A stretch of 64,000 bases of DNA from CAZRIE01 sp964600075 (GCA_964600075.1 CAZRIE010000002.1:1-64000); one strand, 5' to 3'; counted from the first letter of the stretch, positions 38,501 to 48,064 are shown. Notes: generated by a model from the sequence alone, not told the origin. Numbers and translations are program-made.

Positions 38501-40858
38501 TCACTCCGTACGCAAACTTTTTACAGGGTTGGCCAAGGCCGCTTTAATGGCTTGAAAGCTAACCGTCATCAGGGCAATAACAATTGCCGCAATTCCGGCA
38601 ATGGCAAACACCCACCAATTAATTTCGATACGATATGCAAAGCCTTCCAACCATTGCTGCATCATCCACCAAGCGAGTGGACCGGCAATCAATAAGGCTA
38701 CGAGCACCAAGCGCATGAAGTCTTTTGACAATAACTGCACAATACCGCCAACACTCGAACCCAATACCTTGCGCACACCGATTTCCTTACGACGCTGCTC
38801 GGCGGTATATGCCGAAAGGCCGAATAACCCCAAACAGGAAATGATGATGGCAAGCAGGGCAAAAATCTGTGATAGGCTACCTACCAACTTTTCACTTTTG
38901 AATCTAGCATTAAAAGCATCGTCTACAAATTCATATTCGAAAGGAAATGCCGGATTGTGTGTTTTCATAACATTCTCCATGGCAGAAAGGGTTTCGGCCA
39001 TTGTCATGTCCGATTTGGTTTTAACGTAGAGAAATCGTGCATCACCATGAAAATTAAAAAACATAACTGGGTCGCTCTTGCCATACATATCACCATACAA
39101 ATAGTCTTTTATAACACCTACTACCGTGTATGTGTCACCATCACGCCTAACTGTTTTACCCAAGGCACTACCTTTGCCCATTAATCGCGCAAAAGTCTCC
39201 GTAACTAGAATATTATTATTGGCGTTGTCGATATCTTCATTAAAACCCCTTCCTTCAATAATTTCCATACCCGCTGTTTCGATAAAACCGGAACTTATGT
39301 ACCTAAATGAAATCAAAACGTCTTCTGTATCGGTACCGCCTTGCCAATCGAAACCAGAACCATTATTGCCTCCTGAGAGAACTTCGGAATTATTCAATCC
39401 TATATTTTCAACCATTCCCGATGCTAGCATGTCCTGTTTTATGGGGTAGAAATTTTTAATAACATCTCCGTTTACCGGCATTTTGATGAGGTTTTCTTTT
39501 TCAAACCCCAGATTGCGACTTTTTACGTGTTTTACCTGTTGGTAAACGATGATCGTACTGATAATGAATACTATGGAAACTGTAAATTGTGCAACCACCA
39601 GCCCTTTTCGGATCATCGTGGCACTACCCTCTTTTGACCTTGTTCCCTTGATAACTTCTACGGGTTTAAAGGAGGATAGGTAAAAGGCGGGATACCATCC
39701 TGCAAGAAGGCCGCAAATCAGTGTAATACCAAGAAGGGAAAGCAAATGCGTCGTATCAAAAAGTCGAGGCTCCAGTTGTTTCTCAATAAGGATGTTGAAC
39801 TGGGGCAAGAGAATTATCAGTAAGATGACACTTATTATAGTCGCCAATGCCGCCGTAATCAAAGCCTCGGCAATAAACTGGGAAATCAATCTTTTTTTGC
39901 CGGAACCCAGAACCTTTCGCACCCCAACTTCCTTGGCCCTTTTTTCACTCCTGGCGGTTGATAGGTTCATGAAATTGATACAGGCGATCAAGAGGATGAT
40001 AATGGCAATTAGGGCAAATAATCGCACATAAACGATTTGTCCGCCTACTTTTTTACCTTCTTCAAAGTTAGATCTCAAGTACCAATCTTTCATTGAATGA
40101 AGAAAGGCAACGGTGTCTTCTTCTCCAGTTTTTGCTGGAAGAATTTTACGTACTTTGGCATCAACGGTTTCAAAATCGGCTTCAGGGGATAATTCTACAA
40201 AAGTGTCCGAAAAAAGGCTCCCGTATTCCGTCATCCATGGCCTATCGGCTACAATTCTTTCAAACGGGGCAACCCAATCGAACCAATAGCTCACATTAAT
40301 CGGTAAATTTTCGAACACCCCGGTAATAGTGTAGTTCGTATCATTGTTGACTCGAATCACCTTGCCCAATACCGATGTACCTGCCCCATAAAGGTGGGTC
40401 GCCGTTTCTTCGGAAATGACAATGGCATCATTTTCCTTAAAGGCATTCTCAAGATTTCCTTCGAGAAAGTTGAGATTGAACATATCAAGAAAATCAGGAT
40501 CTGCGAACCTTCCATATTTATTGATAGAATGCTCACCGACTTCAAAAAGAAAGTCATATCCCAACGTGCGAGAACTTCCGACAATTCCCGGAATCTCATC
40601 TTTCATCACTTTTGCCAACGGACCAGGTGTGGACTGAAAAACCGTACGCCATTCCCCTTCATATTGTTGGTTGGTGGGCACATAATACACTTGGTCTTGT
40701 TTCGGGAAAACATTATTGAAACTTACCTCATCTTCAACCCACAATAGTATCAAACTAGCACAAGTAATTCCAATAGCCAGACCGAAGATGTTGAGAAAGC
40801 TATAGCCTTTGTTTTTCCATAGGTTTCGCAAAGCGATTTTTAGATAATTCTTAAACAT
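38501..40858 (-). CDS. MacB/FtsX-type ABC permease 3
   Basis: 785 aa, start MFKNYLKIALRNLWKNKGYS. VGGRI class (WYLRSNFEEGKKVGGQIVY). Coupling motifs are RAKEVGVRKVLG at residues 307-318 and RRKEIGVRKVLG near 689. The linker is EYEFVDDAFNARFKSEK and the tail is ANPVKSLRTE. It shares with permease 4 the motifs YYVPTNQQYEGEW after TM1 and IKDYLYGDMYGKSDPVMFF in the second periplasmic domain. The differences are concentrated in the first periplasmic domain (residues about 70-170). It is flanked on both sides by copies of the array spacer repeat. Confidence 0.93.
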   Translation of the reverse strand: MFKNYLKIALRNLWKNKGYSFLNIFGLAIGITCASLILLWVEDEVSFNNVFPKQDQVYYVPTNQQYEGEWRTVFQSTPGPLAKVMKDEIPGIVGSSRTLGYDFLFEVGEHSINKYGRFADPDFLDMFNLNFLEGNLENAFKENDAIVISEETATHLYGAGTSVLGKVIRVNNDTNYTITGVFENLPINVSYWFDWVAPFERIVADRPWMTEYGSLFSDTFVELSPEADFETVDAKVRKILPAKTGEEDTVAFLHSMKDWYLRSNFEEGKKVGGQIVYVRLFALIAIIILLIACINFMNLSTARSEKRAKEVGVRKVLGSGKKRLISQFIAEALITAALATIISVILLIILLPQFNILIEKQLEPRLFDTTHLLSLLGITLICGLLAGWYPAFYLSSFKPVEVIKGTRSKEGSATMIRKGLVVAQFTVSIVFIISTIIVYQQVKHVKSRNLGFEKENLIKMPVNGDVIKNFYPIKQDMLASGMVENIGLNNSEVLSGGNNGSGFDWQGGTDTEDVLISFRYISSGFIETAGMEIIEGRGFNEDIDNANNNILVTETFARLMGKGSALGKTVRRDGDTYTVVGVIKDYLYGDMYGKSDPVMFFNFHGDARFLYVKTKSDMTMAETLSAMENVMKTHNPAFPFEYEFVDDAFNARFKSEKLVGSLSQIFALLAIIISCLGLFGLSAYTAEQRRKEIGVRKVLGSSVGGIVQLLSKDFMRLVLVALLIAGPLAWWMMQQWLEGFAYRIEINWWVFAIAGIAAIVIALMTVSFQAIKAALANPVKSLRTE

Positions 40859-40995
40859 GATTCTCGTTTTTGTCTTTCCCCTAGCCCCCTCCGAAAGGAG
40901 GGTGAATGGTATCGGTATTAGTTCAACTTATATATTTTATTTTTCATTCAATCGAATTTAAATCCTCCCCCTCCGGGGGAGTTAGCGATGGACTT
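40859..40995 (-). repeat. Array spacer repeat, copy 2 (permease 2-3)
   Basis: 137 bp: TTCTCGTTTTTGTCTTTCC beside the start of permease 3, hairpin CCCCCTCCGAAAGGAGGG, GAATGGTATCGGTATTA, AT core TTCAACTTATATATTTT and CATTCAATCGAATTTAAA, a second hairpin CTCCCCCTCCGGGGGAG, and GGACTTTCACTCCG at the end of permease 2. It has two separate stem-loops about 80 bp apart. Confidence 0.7.
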
Positions 40996-43380
40996 TCACT
41001 CCGCGCGTAAACTTTTTATGGGGTTGGCCATTGCTGATTTTATGGTATGGAAACCGACCGTTAACAGGGTTATGATGACTATAATCATTGCCGAGAACAG
41101 GAAAGTGGATATTTTCAATTCTGTCTTATATGGAAATACTTGCAACCATTTATACATAAATAAATAAGCGATCGGGAACGCCAACAGACATGCGAAGCCT
41201 ATCAAGGCCATAAAACTTTTAGCAATAAGAAAAACAATGTTCGAAACCTTTGCGCCCACGACTTTTCTGATACTGATTTCTTTCCGTCGCTGTTGCGTAG
41301 TAAAGGCCACAAGGCTTAAAAGGCCTAAACAGGAAATAAGAATTGTCAAAGCAGAAAATGCCGTGAAAATCTGCCCCCTTTTTTGATCGGCACTATACTG
41401 GGAGTTAAACTCTTGATCCAAAAAATTGTATTGAAACGGGGCATTGGGGAACAGATCTTTCCATGAGGCCTCCATTTTGGCAATCGTTGCAGAAATAGAG
41501 GCAGAGCCAATTTTTGCCTGTAAACCAGAAGCATTGGGATTGTAAACAAAAATCAATGGCTCTATTGGGTTATACAATGATTTTTGGTTGAAATCTTTTA
41601 TGACCCCGATTACACTCAGCTCGGTATCCACATCACTGGGGAATACTATTTTTTTGCCTATCGGTTCCTCCCATCCTAAGTTCTTTACCAGTGTTTCGTT
41701 TACGATAACGCTGCTTAAAGTGTCCGCCGGATTTGAGAGGGAAAAATTCCTTCCTTTGGTCAATTTTATACCAAGTGTCTCGAAATAGTCCTCATCGATA
41801 CCATAAAAGTCAATTCCTTTATCTATCGTCCCATCTTTTGTTTCGACAACGAACAGACTAATATTGGTAGGTGTGCCCGGTGTAGCCTCTGCAATACTCG
41901 CCGAAAGAACATCTGCATTTTTAAGCACTTCATTTTTGAAGATTCTCATTTGCCCGGTACGATTTTCCATTCGGTCTATTTTAATGGAAACAACTTGCTC
42001 CTTATTAAAACCGAGATCTTTGTCTTTCATATAATGCAATTGATTGTAGACCACCCATGTACAGATCAACATTATCATTGAAATTGAGAACTGTGCGGTC
42101 ACCAATACTTTTCTTAAAACATTATTAGTGGAAGCTTTCGCCAATTTACCCTTGAGTACGGAAATTGGATTAGTACTCGTTAAATATAGAGCCGGATAAC
42201 TACCGCCTAAAAGACCCACCAAAACCACAATGCCACTAAGAATCAATAAAACACTTGGTTGCAAGATTGATTCCGAGGCAAGTTCTTTACCCGAAATATC
42301 ATTGAAGTAAGGCGTTAACAATAGGGTAAGTACTATGCTTAATACTGTTGAAATTGAGGCTATCATCAACGATTCTAGCAAGAACTGTTTAATAAGTTGG
42401 GAGCGGTATGACCCCACGACTTTACGGATACCTATTTCCTTTGCTCTACCAGCAGCCCGGGCCGTGGTCAAATTCATATAGTTGATGCTTGCAATAATAA
42501 GCATCAATAAGGCGACGACCGAAAAAATATAGATATACGACATACTTCCAGTTTCTGAGGGCTCCTCAGTTAATTCGGAGTGTAAATGTATATCGGTAAT
42601 AGGTTGGGCCTTATATTTTATCTTCACGTTGTATTGTTCAAAAATCTCGGCCATATATGCGTCGTACAATGGAAGCATCTTAGCTTCAAAACCCTTCGCA
42701 TCGGTATTGGGCTTAAGGAGCACATAGGTGTAATAATTTCCGAACTGGCCCCAGAAATTAGAAAAATCTTCCGGTAGCGTACTAGAGGAAATAAAAGCTT
42801 CGGCTGTAAAATGTGAATTATTCGGAACATCGGCAATGACACCGGTTACTTGAAAAAGTTCACCCCTACTGTTTTTCAAGGATTGTCCTACAACATTTTC
42901 CTTTCCGAAATATTTTACGGCCATAGACGCGGTCAATACTATCGAATTTGGCTCGACCAAGGCTTTTGCTGGTAGTCCTTCTATAAAGGGAAAAGTGAAT
43001 AGATCGAAAAGATTTTTGTCTGCATAATAGATTTCATTTTCCAAAAACTTGTTTTCACCTACCTCGTAAGAGACTTCTTCAACACCTACCAGCCTAACCG
43101 CCTGCTCAACCTCGGGAATATCTTTTTGAAGTACCGGCCCCAATGGATATTGCGTATTGGCTGTTTTCATTTCCCTTTCCGGTTCCTGAATGTGCGATAC
43201 TACCCTGTAGATACGTTCGGCCTTTTCATTGTAACGATCATAGCTTAGTTCATCTAAAACGTAAAAGATCAGAAAAAGGCTACAGGTAATTCCAACGGTC
43301 AATCCGAAGATATTTAAAATGCTATATTCTTTGTCCTTCCAGAGGTTTCGCCAAGCGATTTTTAGATAATTTTTAAACAT
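40996..43380 (-). CDS. MacB/FtsX-type ABC permease 2
   Basis: 794 aa from MFKNYLKIAWRNLWKDKEYS at 43380. Eight codons further upstream are open, but they lie in the spacer repeat and are not family-like. IHLHS class (PITDIHLHSELTEEPSETG). Coupling motifs are RAKEIGIRKVVG at residues 312-323 and RRKEISIRKVVG near 698. The linker is QYNFLDQEFNSQYSADQ. The C-terminal block keeps the 97-residue length but its TM8 region (KTELKISTFLFSAM) lacks the WW pair. The tail is ANPIKSLRAE. Confidence 0.92.
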   Translation of the reverse strand: MFKNYLKIAWRNLWKDKEYSILNIFGLTVGITCSLFLIFYVLDELSYDRYNEKAERIYRVVSHIQEPEREMKTANTQYPLGPVLQKDIPEVEQAVRLVGVEEVSYEVGENKFLENEIYYADKNLFDLFTFPFIEGLPAKALVEPNSIVLTASMAVKYFGKENVVGQSLKNSRGELFQVTGVIADVPNNSHFTAEAFISSSTLPEDFSNFWGQFGNYYTYVLLKPNTDAKGFEAKMLPLYDAYMAEIFEQYNVKIKYKAQPITDIHLHSELTEEPSETGSMSYIYIFSVVALLMLIIASINYMNLTTARAAGRAKEIGIRKVVGSYRSQLIKQFLLESLMIASISTVLSIVLTLLLTPYFNDISGKELASESILQPSVLLILSGIVVLVGLLGGSYPALYLTSTNPISVLKGKLAKASTNNVLRKVLVTAQFSISMIMLICTWVVYNQLHYMKDKDLGFNKEQVVSIKIDRMENRTGQMRIFKNEVLKNADVLSASIAEATPGTPTNISLFVVETKDGTIDKGIDFYGIDEDYFETLGIKLTKGRNFSLSNPADTLSSVIVNETLVKNLGWEEPIGKKIVFPSDVDTELSVIGVIKDFNQKSLYNPIEPLIFVYNPNASGLQAKIGSASISATIAKMEASWKDLFPNAPFQYNFLDQEFNSQYSADQKRGQIFTAFSALTILISCLGLLSLVAFTTQQRRKEISIRKVVGAKVSNIVFLIAKSFMALIGFACLLAFPIAYLFMYKWLQVFPYKTELKISTFLFSAMIIVIITLLTVGFHTIKSAMANPIKSLRAE

Positions 43381-43514
43381 GATTCTCGTTTTTGTCCTCC
43401 CCATAACCCCCTCCGAAGAGAGGGGGAATGGTTTCTGGACTAATTCGACTTATATATAATTCGTTCAACCGAATTTAAATCCTACACCTCATGGGAGGAT
43501 TTAGAGGGGGACTT
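43381..43514 (-). repeat. Array spacer repeat, copy 1 (permease 1-2)
   Basis: 134 bp: TTCTCGTTTTTGTCCTCCC beside the start of permease 2, hairpin CCCCCTCCGAAGAGAGGGGG, GAATGGTTTCTGGACTA, AT core TTCGACTTATATATAATTC and GTTCAACCGAATTTAAA, a CCTCATGGGAGG hairpin, and GGACTTTCATTCCG at the end of permease 1. The element therefore stays constant while the flanking permeases belong to different classes. Confidence 0.7.
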
Positions 43515-45941
43515 TCATTCCGTACGCAAACTTTTTACCGGGTTGGCCAACGAGGCCTTTATACTTTGAAAGCTTACGGTTACCAAGGCAATCAACATAA
43601 TCACAATAAAAGGCAACAAGAAAAAACTCCAATGGATGTCAATTCGAAAAGCATATCCATGTAACCAATTGCTCGTGGTAAACCATGCTATGGGAATCGA
43701 AATTAGAAATGCTATGACCAGCAATGAGGCAAACTCCTTGTACAACAACTTCAAAATTCCCAATACGGACGCACCCAGTACTTTTCTGATTCCAATTTCT
43801 TTGGTGCGCTGTAAAGTGGTAAAAGATGCCAGCCCGAACAAACCCAAACATGCTACCAAAATTGCCAAGCCCGTGAAGAGACCGAATACTTTGCCGAATT
43901 TTTGGTCCGCCTGATACTGCGCATCAAAATGGTCGTCCAAGAAAAAATGTTCAAACGTATTTCCAGGGAAGAATGTATCCCATTTTGTTTGTGCTTGGCT
44001 GATCGTTTGTGCAATTTGATCCGCTTCCATACGAATTGACAAAGACCCTCTCACATCAGGTATCATTCTCAAAATCAATGGTTCGTAAGCCTCTCGTAGC
44101 GATTGCTGGTGAAAATTGTCCACAATCCCCACAATGGTATATACTTCTCCCCAAAAATCAATTTGCTTGCCGAGTGCTTCTTCCGGATTATTGAAACCTA
44201 GTTGTACTATTCCAGCCTCATTAAAAATGACCGATTCGGGATCTGAACCATAGTCTTCAGAAAATGCCCGACCATGGGTTATTTTTAAGTCGAAGAGATC
44301 AATAAAATCATAATCGATACCAATTACCCGGTACTGTTTTTGCTGCGATTCTTCTTGTGTTGTTAACTTAATACCTCCCGCATTCCAAGCTACCGCATCA
44401 CCCGGAATACTTGTTGAAGCGGTTATGCTCTTTATAGATGGAGAATTCAACAGCTCTTCTTTCATAGCCGTCATCTTATTGGCAAAGGTTGAATCAGTTA
44501 CAATAGGTGGTGCAACTACCAATGTTCGGTCGATATCAATACCTAAAGATTGATTACGCATGAAGTCTATTTGCTTGTATACCGTTAGAGTTCCGACAAG
44601 GAGAAACAAGGAGGCCGCAAATTGAAAAACTACAAGAGATTTTCTAAGCAGAGCCCCCTGTTTGGTATTGACCAGATTTCCCTTTAGAACTTCGACAGGC
44701 TTAAAACTGGACAATACAAAGGCCGGATAGGCCCCGGAAAGAAAAACACCAACAATAAAAAGCGCCATAAGGCCCAGCCAAAAGCTGCCACTCAAAAACA
44801 GATCATATGAAATATCTTGTCCTGAAAGTTGATTGAAAGCTGGTATAGCTATAAGTACCAAGCCTAATGCAAACACCAAGGCCATACCATTGAAAAGAGC
44901 CGATTCGAAAAAAAATTGAATAATCAATTGTTTGCGTTGCGAACCGATCGACTTACGAACACCTACTTCCTTTGCCCTACTAATTGCACGGGCCGTAGCC
45001 AAATTGATATAATTGATCCAAGCGATTATCAAAATAAAAAATGCTATTGCCAAAAGAAGATATACTGTTTTGCCATCACCATTGGGGGAAGGTTCCATCA
45101 TGTAATTGGAGTCGAGATGAATATTGGTTAACGGTTGTAAATTATAGGTGACCGAAGAATTGAAACGTTTCATTAAATCACCTACACCCGTTTCTACAAC
45201 TGGTAGAAATTTGGCCTCCACCGAACTAGGCTGAACGCCTTCTCGCAATAGTAAATAAGTCAAACAACCATCTGACGCCCACCACGTTTCAGGATCCTCC
45301 TCCCCATTAGAATTTGTTTTTACCTGCTCCACAAAACTGGCATAGGAAGCCAAAAAATTAGGTTGTAGCTGTGTATTTACGGGCATATCCTTAAAAACTC
45401 CCGTAATTCTATAGTTTTTGCCGCCGCTAATGGGCAGTACTTTGTCCACCACATTTGTTGTCCCAAATATTTTAAGGGCAGTACTTTCTGAGATAGCGGC
45501 GGTATAAGGCTCCGTTAAAAGTCCCTCTGTTTTGCCGTACAACAACGGGTAAGAAAAAACGGTAAAAAAAGAATTGTTGGTAAAGTAAACCTGTTCGATT
45601 TTCAAGGGTTGGTTCTCCACCTCGACTATGATGTCCCCGGCCTCTTTCACCTTTACATACGCTTCGATTTCGGGGATGGCTTCCTTAAAAGAGTTGCCAA
45701 CCGCAAAAGCACCTGCCGCCCATTGTGTAGAAAGCTTTCCGTTATCATAACGATCTTGCTGAACACGGTAGATACGGTCTTTTTTTGTCTGAAAACCTTC
45801 GTAACTGAGTTCGAAGGTCACGTATTGCAAAATCAAAAGGCATGCGGCAATACCTATGGCCAAGCCCCCAATATTGATAGCTGAATACGACTTATTTTTA
45901 ATAAGATTTCTCCAAGCGATTTTCAGATAGTTTTTGACCAT
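43515..45941 (-). CDS. MacB/FtsX-type ABC permease 1
   Basis: 808 aa, start MVKNYLKIAWRNLIKNKSYS. It is the first permease after the ATPase (91-bp spacer). Segments: TM1 about 22-44; periplasmic domain 1 about 45-290, ending PLTNIHLDSNYMMEPSPNG (IHLHS class); TM2-4 about 293-415; TM5 about 435-455; periplasmic domain 2; TM6-8 from about 690. Coupling motifs are RAKEVGVRKSIG at residues 322-333 and RTKEIGIRKVLG at 712-723. In the FtsX/MacB family these cytoplasmic motifs contact the ATPase, and one chain here carries both halves of the usual dimer. The linker is EHFFLDDHFDAQYQADQ and the tail is ANPVKSLRTE. The substrate is unknown. Confidence 0.93.
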   Translation of the reverse strand: MVKNYLKIAWRNLIKNKSYSAINIGGLAIGIAACLLILQYVTFELSYEGFQTKKDRIYRVQQDRYDNGKLSTQWAAGAFAVGNSFKEAIPEIEAYVKVKEAGDIIVEVENQPLKIEQVYFTNNSFFTVFSYPLLYGKTEGLLTEPYTAAISESTALKIFGTTNVVDKVLPISGGKNYRITGVFKDMPVNTQLQPNFLASYASFVEQVKTNSNGEEDPETWWASDGCLTYLLLREGVQPSSVEAKFLPVVETGVGDLMKRFNSSVTYNLQPLTNIHLDSNYMMEPSPNGDGKTVYLLLAIAFFILIIAWINYINLATARAISRAKEVGVRKSIGSQRKQLIIQFFFESALFNGMALVFALGLVLIAIPAFNQLSGQDISYDLFLSGSFWLGLMALFIVGVFLSGAYPAFVLSSFKPVEVLKGNLVNTKQGALLRKSLVVFQFAASLFLLVGTLTVYKQIDFMRNQSLGIDIDRTLVVAPPIVTDSTFANKMTAMKEELLNSPSIKSITASTSIPGDAVAWNAGGIKLTTQEESQQKQYRVIGIDYDFIDLFDLKITHGRAFSEDYGSDPESVIFNEAGIVQLGFNNPEEALGKQIDFWGEVYTIVGIVDNFHQQSLREAYEPLILRMIPDVRGSLSIRMEADQIAQTISQAQTKWDTFFPGNTFEHFFLDDHFDAQYQADQKFGKVFGLFTGLAILVACLGLFGLASFTTLQRTKEIGIRKVLGASVLGILKLLYKEFASLLVIAFLISIPIAWFTTSNWLHGYAFRIDIHWSFFLLPFIVIMLIALVTVSFQSIKASLANPVKSLRTE

Positions 45942-46032
45942 AGTTCTCGTTTTTTAACCCTCTAAAGGCCGGCGATTTGATGATTGATTAGACCCACTCT
46001 ACAGCGGGGCTTGTTGATGAATAAACTCCTAT

Positions 46033-46728
46033 TTATATCATTGCACCCATTGCCCTATTTTGACTTTCGGTTACGATTTGGCCATCGAACAAGTTGATAA
46101 CCCGGTGTGCGTAATGTGAATCACGATCGGAGTGCGTCACCATTACTATGGTCGTGCCTTCTTGGTTCAGTTCGGTCAAGAGGTTCATAACCTCGATTCC
46201 GTTTTTCGAATCTAAGTTACCTGTTGGCTCATCCGCAAGAATTAATTTCGGTTTCGTTACTACCGCTCTCGCGATTGCTACACGTTGCTGTTGACCACCA
46301 GATAATTGATGCGGAAAATGTCTTTCACGATGCGCAATCTTCATTCGCTCCAAAACCTTCATGACCTTTTCACGACGGCTGGTTTTATTTTCCTTTAGAT
46401 AAATCAGCGGAAGCTCTACGTTCTCAAAAACCGTAAGTTCATCTATAAGGTTAAAACTCTGAAAGACAAAGCCTAAATTGCCCTTTCTCAGTTCGGTACG
46501 TTGACGCTCTTTGAGGCCGCCTACTTCGTGGCCGCCAAATTGGTAGCTGCCTTCGGTCGGGTTATCTAACATTCCAATAATGTTGAGTAGGGTAGATTTA
46601 CCACAGCCAGAAGGCCCCATGATCGCGGCAAATTCCCCATCCTCAATTTTCATGTTTACTTTGTTTAATGCCAAGGTCTCTACTTCCTCGGTACGAAAAC
46701 TCTTTTTTAAGTTCTGAATCTGTATCAT
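46033..46728 (-). CDS. ABC transporter ATPase, MacB/LolD type
   Basis: 231 aa, the only nucleotide-binding subunit in the window. Walker A GPSGCGKS is at residues 38-45, the Q-loop is at VFQSFN (about 88-93), the signature LSGGQQQR at 142-148, Walker B LILADEP at about 162-168 with the D-loop GNLDS after it, and the H-loop histidine at 199 (VTHSD). All catalytic residues are intact. The protein belongs to the LolD/MacB-NBD/FtsE group that powers permeases of the FtsX fold. It is expected to dimerise on the cytoplasmic face of the inner membrane. Placed between the adaptor gene and 18 permeases, it is the best candidate to energise all of them. The C-terminus SQNRAMGAMI is slightly extended. 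Confidence 0.95.
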   Translation of the reverse strand: MIQIQNLKKSFRTEEVETLALNKVNMKIEDGEFAAIMGPSGCGKSTLLNIIGMLDNPTEGSYQFGGHEVGGLKERQRTELRKGNLGFVFQSFNLIDELTVFENVELPLIYLKENKTSRREKVMKVLERMKIAHRERHFPHQLSGGQQQRVAIARAVVTKPKLILADEPTGNLDSKNGIEVMNLLTELNQEGTTIVMVTHSDRDSHYAHRVINLFDGQIVTESQNRAMGAMI

Positions 46729-46789
46729 ATTCTAAGCTATTTATTTAGTTGTTATTATTAAAGACTTCTGAATTCTTGATTAGTGACAC

Positions 46790-48040
46790 TTATTTTAAAA
46801 CTATTTTCTCCGCTTCGCCGAAACTGTCGTAGTTGCTCGTAATCACTTTTTCGCCAGCTTCCAAACCTTCTAAAACTTCATAGTAGCGCGAATTCTGTTT
46901 TCCGATTCGGATGTTTCGCTTCAAAGCTTCGTCTCCATCTGGGCCAACAACAAAAATCCATTGGCCACCAGTACTCTGAAAGAAGCTTCCTTTGGGCAGT
47001 AATAGTGCATCACTTGATTCGCCCAATTGCAATTTGAGGTTATAGCTCTGCCCGGTTCGAATGGTTTCAGGTTTATCTTCGGTAAAGACAAGTTCTACCT
47101 CAAACTTTCCGTTATTGACTTGGGGAAATACTTTTCTTAATCGCAATGGATATTCCTTGCCGTTTCGATCCAAAACTGCAGTCAAATCTTTTACGACTCT
47201 GTCTAGGTAATGTTCATCTATGTTAGCCTTTATTTTGTAATCGGTCAGTACATTAATTTCTCCAATACGCTGGCCTGGTGTAATATTTTGGCCAATCTCG
47301 GCGTCTAGAAAGCCTAACTGACCATCTGCGGGCGCTCGAACGTTCAAGTGATCCAAACGCTGATAGACCATACTTAGCGTTTTTTCCATCCGATCTAGAT
47401 CAGCATCCAGACCTGTCAATGAGGTTTCACGAAGGTCATCATCGTTCTCGGTCTGTAACTTTATTATTTCATATTGTTTTTGTGACAGCTCATAATCTTC
47501 TTTAGACATCAAGTAGATTTCTTTTGAAATCAATTCCTCTTTGTAGAGCTCTTGGTTCTGTTCAAAATTCCGTTTTAGTCGTTGTAAATTGGTACTCGCG
47601 GTTGCCAGGGACCTTCTGCCGTCCACTTGACGTGAATCAAAATTGATTTTGGTCGAACGCAGATCGTTCTGCTTTAGGGCCAGATTACTTTCGCTGGTCA
47701 TAATCTGCTCATAAAGACTAATATTTTCCAACTTCAGAATAATATCACCTTTCTTTACGGTGGCCCCTTCTTCAATCAATTTTTCACTTACCCGACCTCC
47801 TTCGTAGGCATCCATATAAATAGTGGTAATGGGCGCGACGTTACCATTGATCGTAATGTAGTCGTCGAACTTGCCTTGTGTAACATCAGCAACCGAAAGC
47901 TTTTCTTTATCCGTTCTGAAAGTCGAAACGGAACTGGCGAATATCAGTTGATATCCTACAAAAAGCAGCAATATACCAAGCCCGATGTAACCGTAGTGTT
48001 TTGGCCGTAGTCCTTTTTTCTTTTCTAATTGAATATCCAT
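46790..48040 (-). CDS. HlyD/MacA-type periplasmic adaptor (membrane fusion protein)
   Basis: 416 aa. A short cytoplasmic N-terminus (KKKGLRPKHYG) is followed by one TM segment (about 17-36). The order is then a barrel-sandwich (lipoyl-like) half near GGRVSEKLIEEGATVKKGD (about 80-100), a long alpha-helical hairpin (about 110-230, rich in E, Q, K and L), the second lipoyl half (VRAPADGQLGFLDAEIG), and beta-barrel and membrane-proximal domains to the C-terminus (GLEAGEKVITSNYDSFG). It should link the inner-membrane permease to the outer-membrane duct. It lies 58 bp after tolC and 61 bp before the ATPase gene. It has an N-terminal anchor rather than a lipobox. Confidence 0.94.
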   Translation of the reverse strand: MDIQLEKKKGLRPKHYGYIGLGILLLFVGYQLIFASSVSTFRTDKEKLSVADVTQGKFDDYITINGNVAPITTIYMDAYEGGRVSEKLIEEGATVKKGDIILKLENISLYEQIMTSESNLALKQNDLRSTKINFDSRQVDGRRSLATASTNLQRLKRNFEQNQELYKEELISKEIYLMSKEDYELSQKQYEIIKLQTENDDDLRETSLTGLDADLDRMEKTLSMVYQRLDHLNVRAPADGQLGFLDAEIGQNITPGQRIGEINVLTDYKIKANIDEHYLDRVVKDLTAVLDRNGKEYPLRLRKVFPQVNNGKFEVELVFTEDKPETIRTGQSYNLKLQLGESSDALLLPKGSFFQSTGGQWIFVVGPDGDEALKRNIRIGKQNSRYYEVLEGLEAGEKVITSNYDSFGEAEKIVLK

Positions 48041-48064
48041 TTTTTTATGATTCTTGTATTGTCA

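Noticed and set aside
23628..43514. Spacer repeats as a CRISPR array
   Set aside because: Copies are 131-137 bp and separated by whole 2.3-kb genes; there are no short regular repeat-spacer units and no cas genes.
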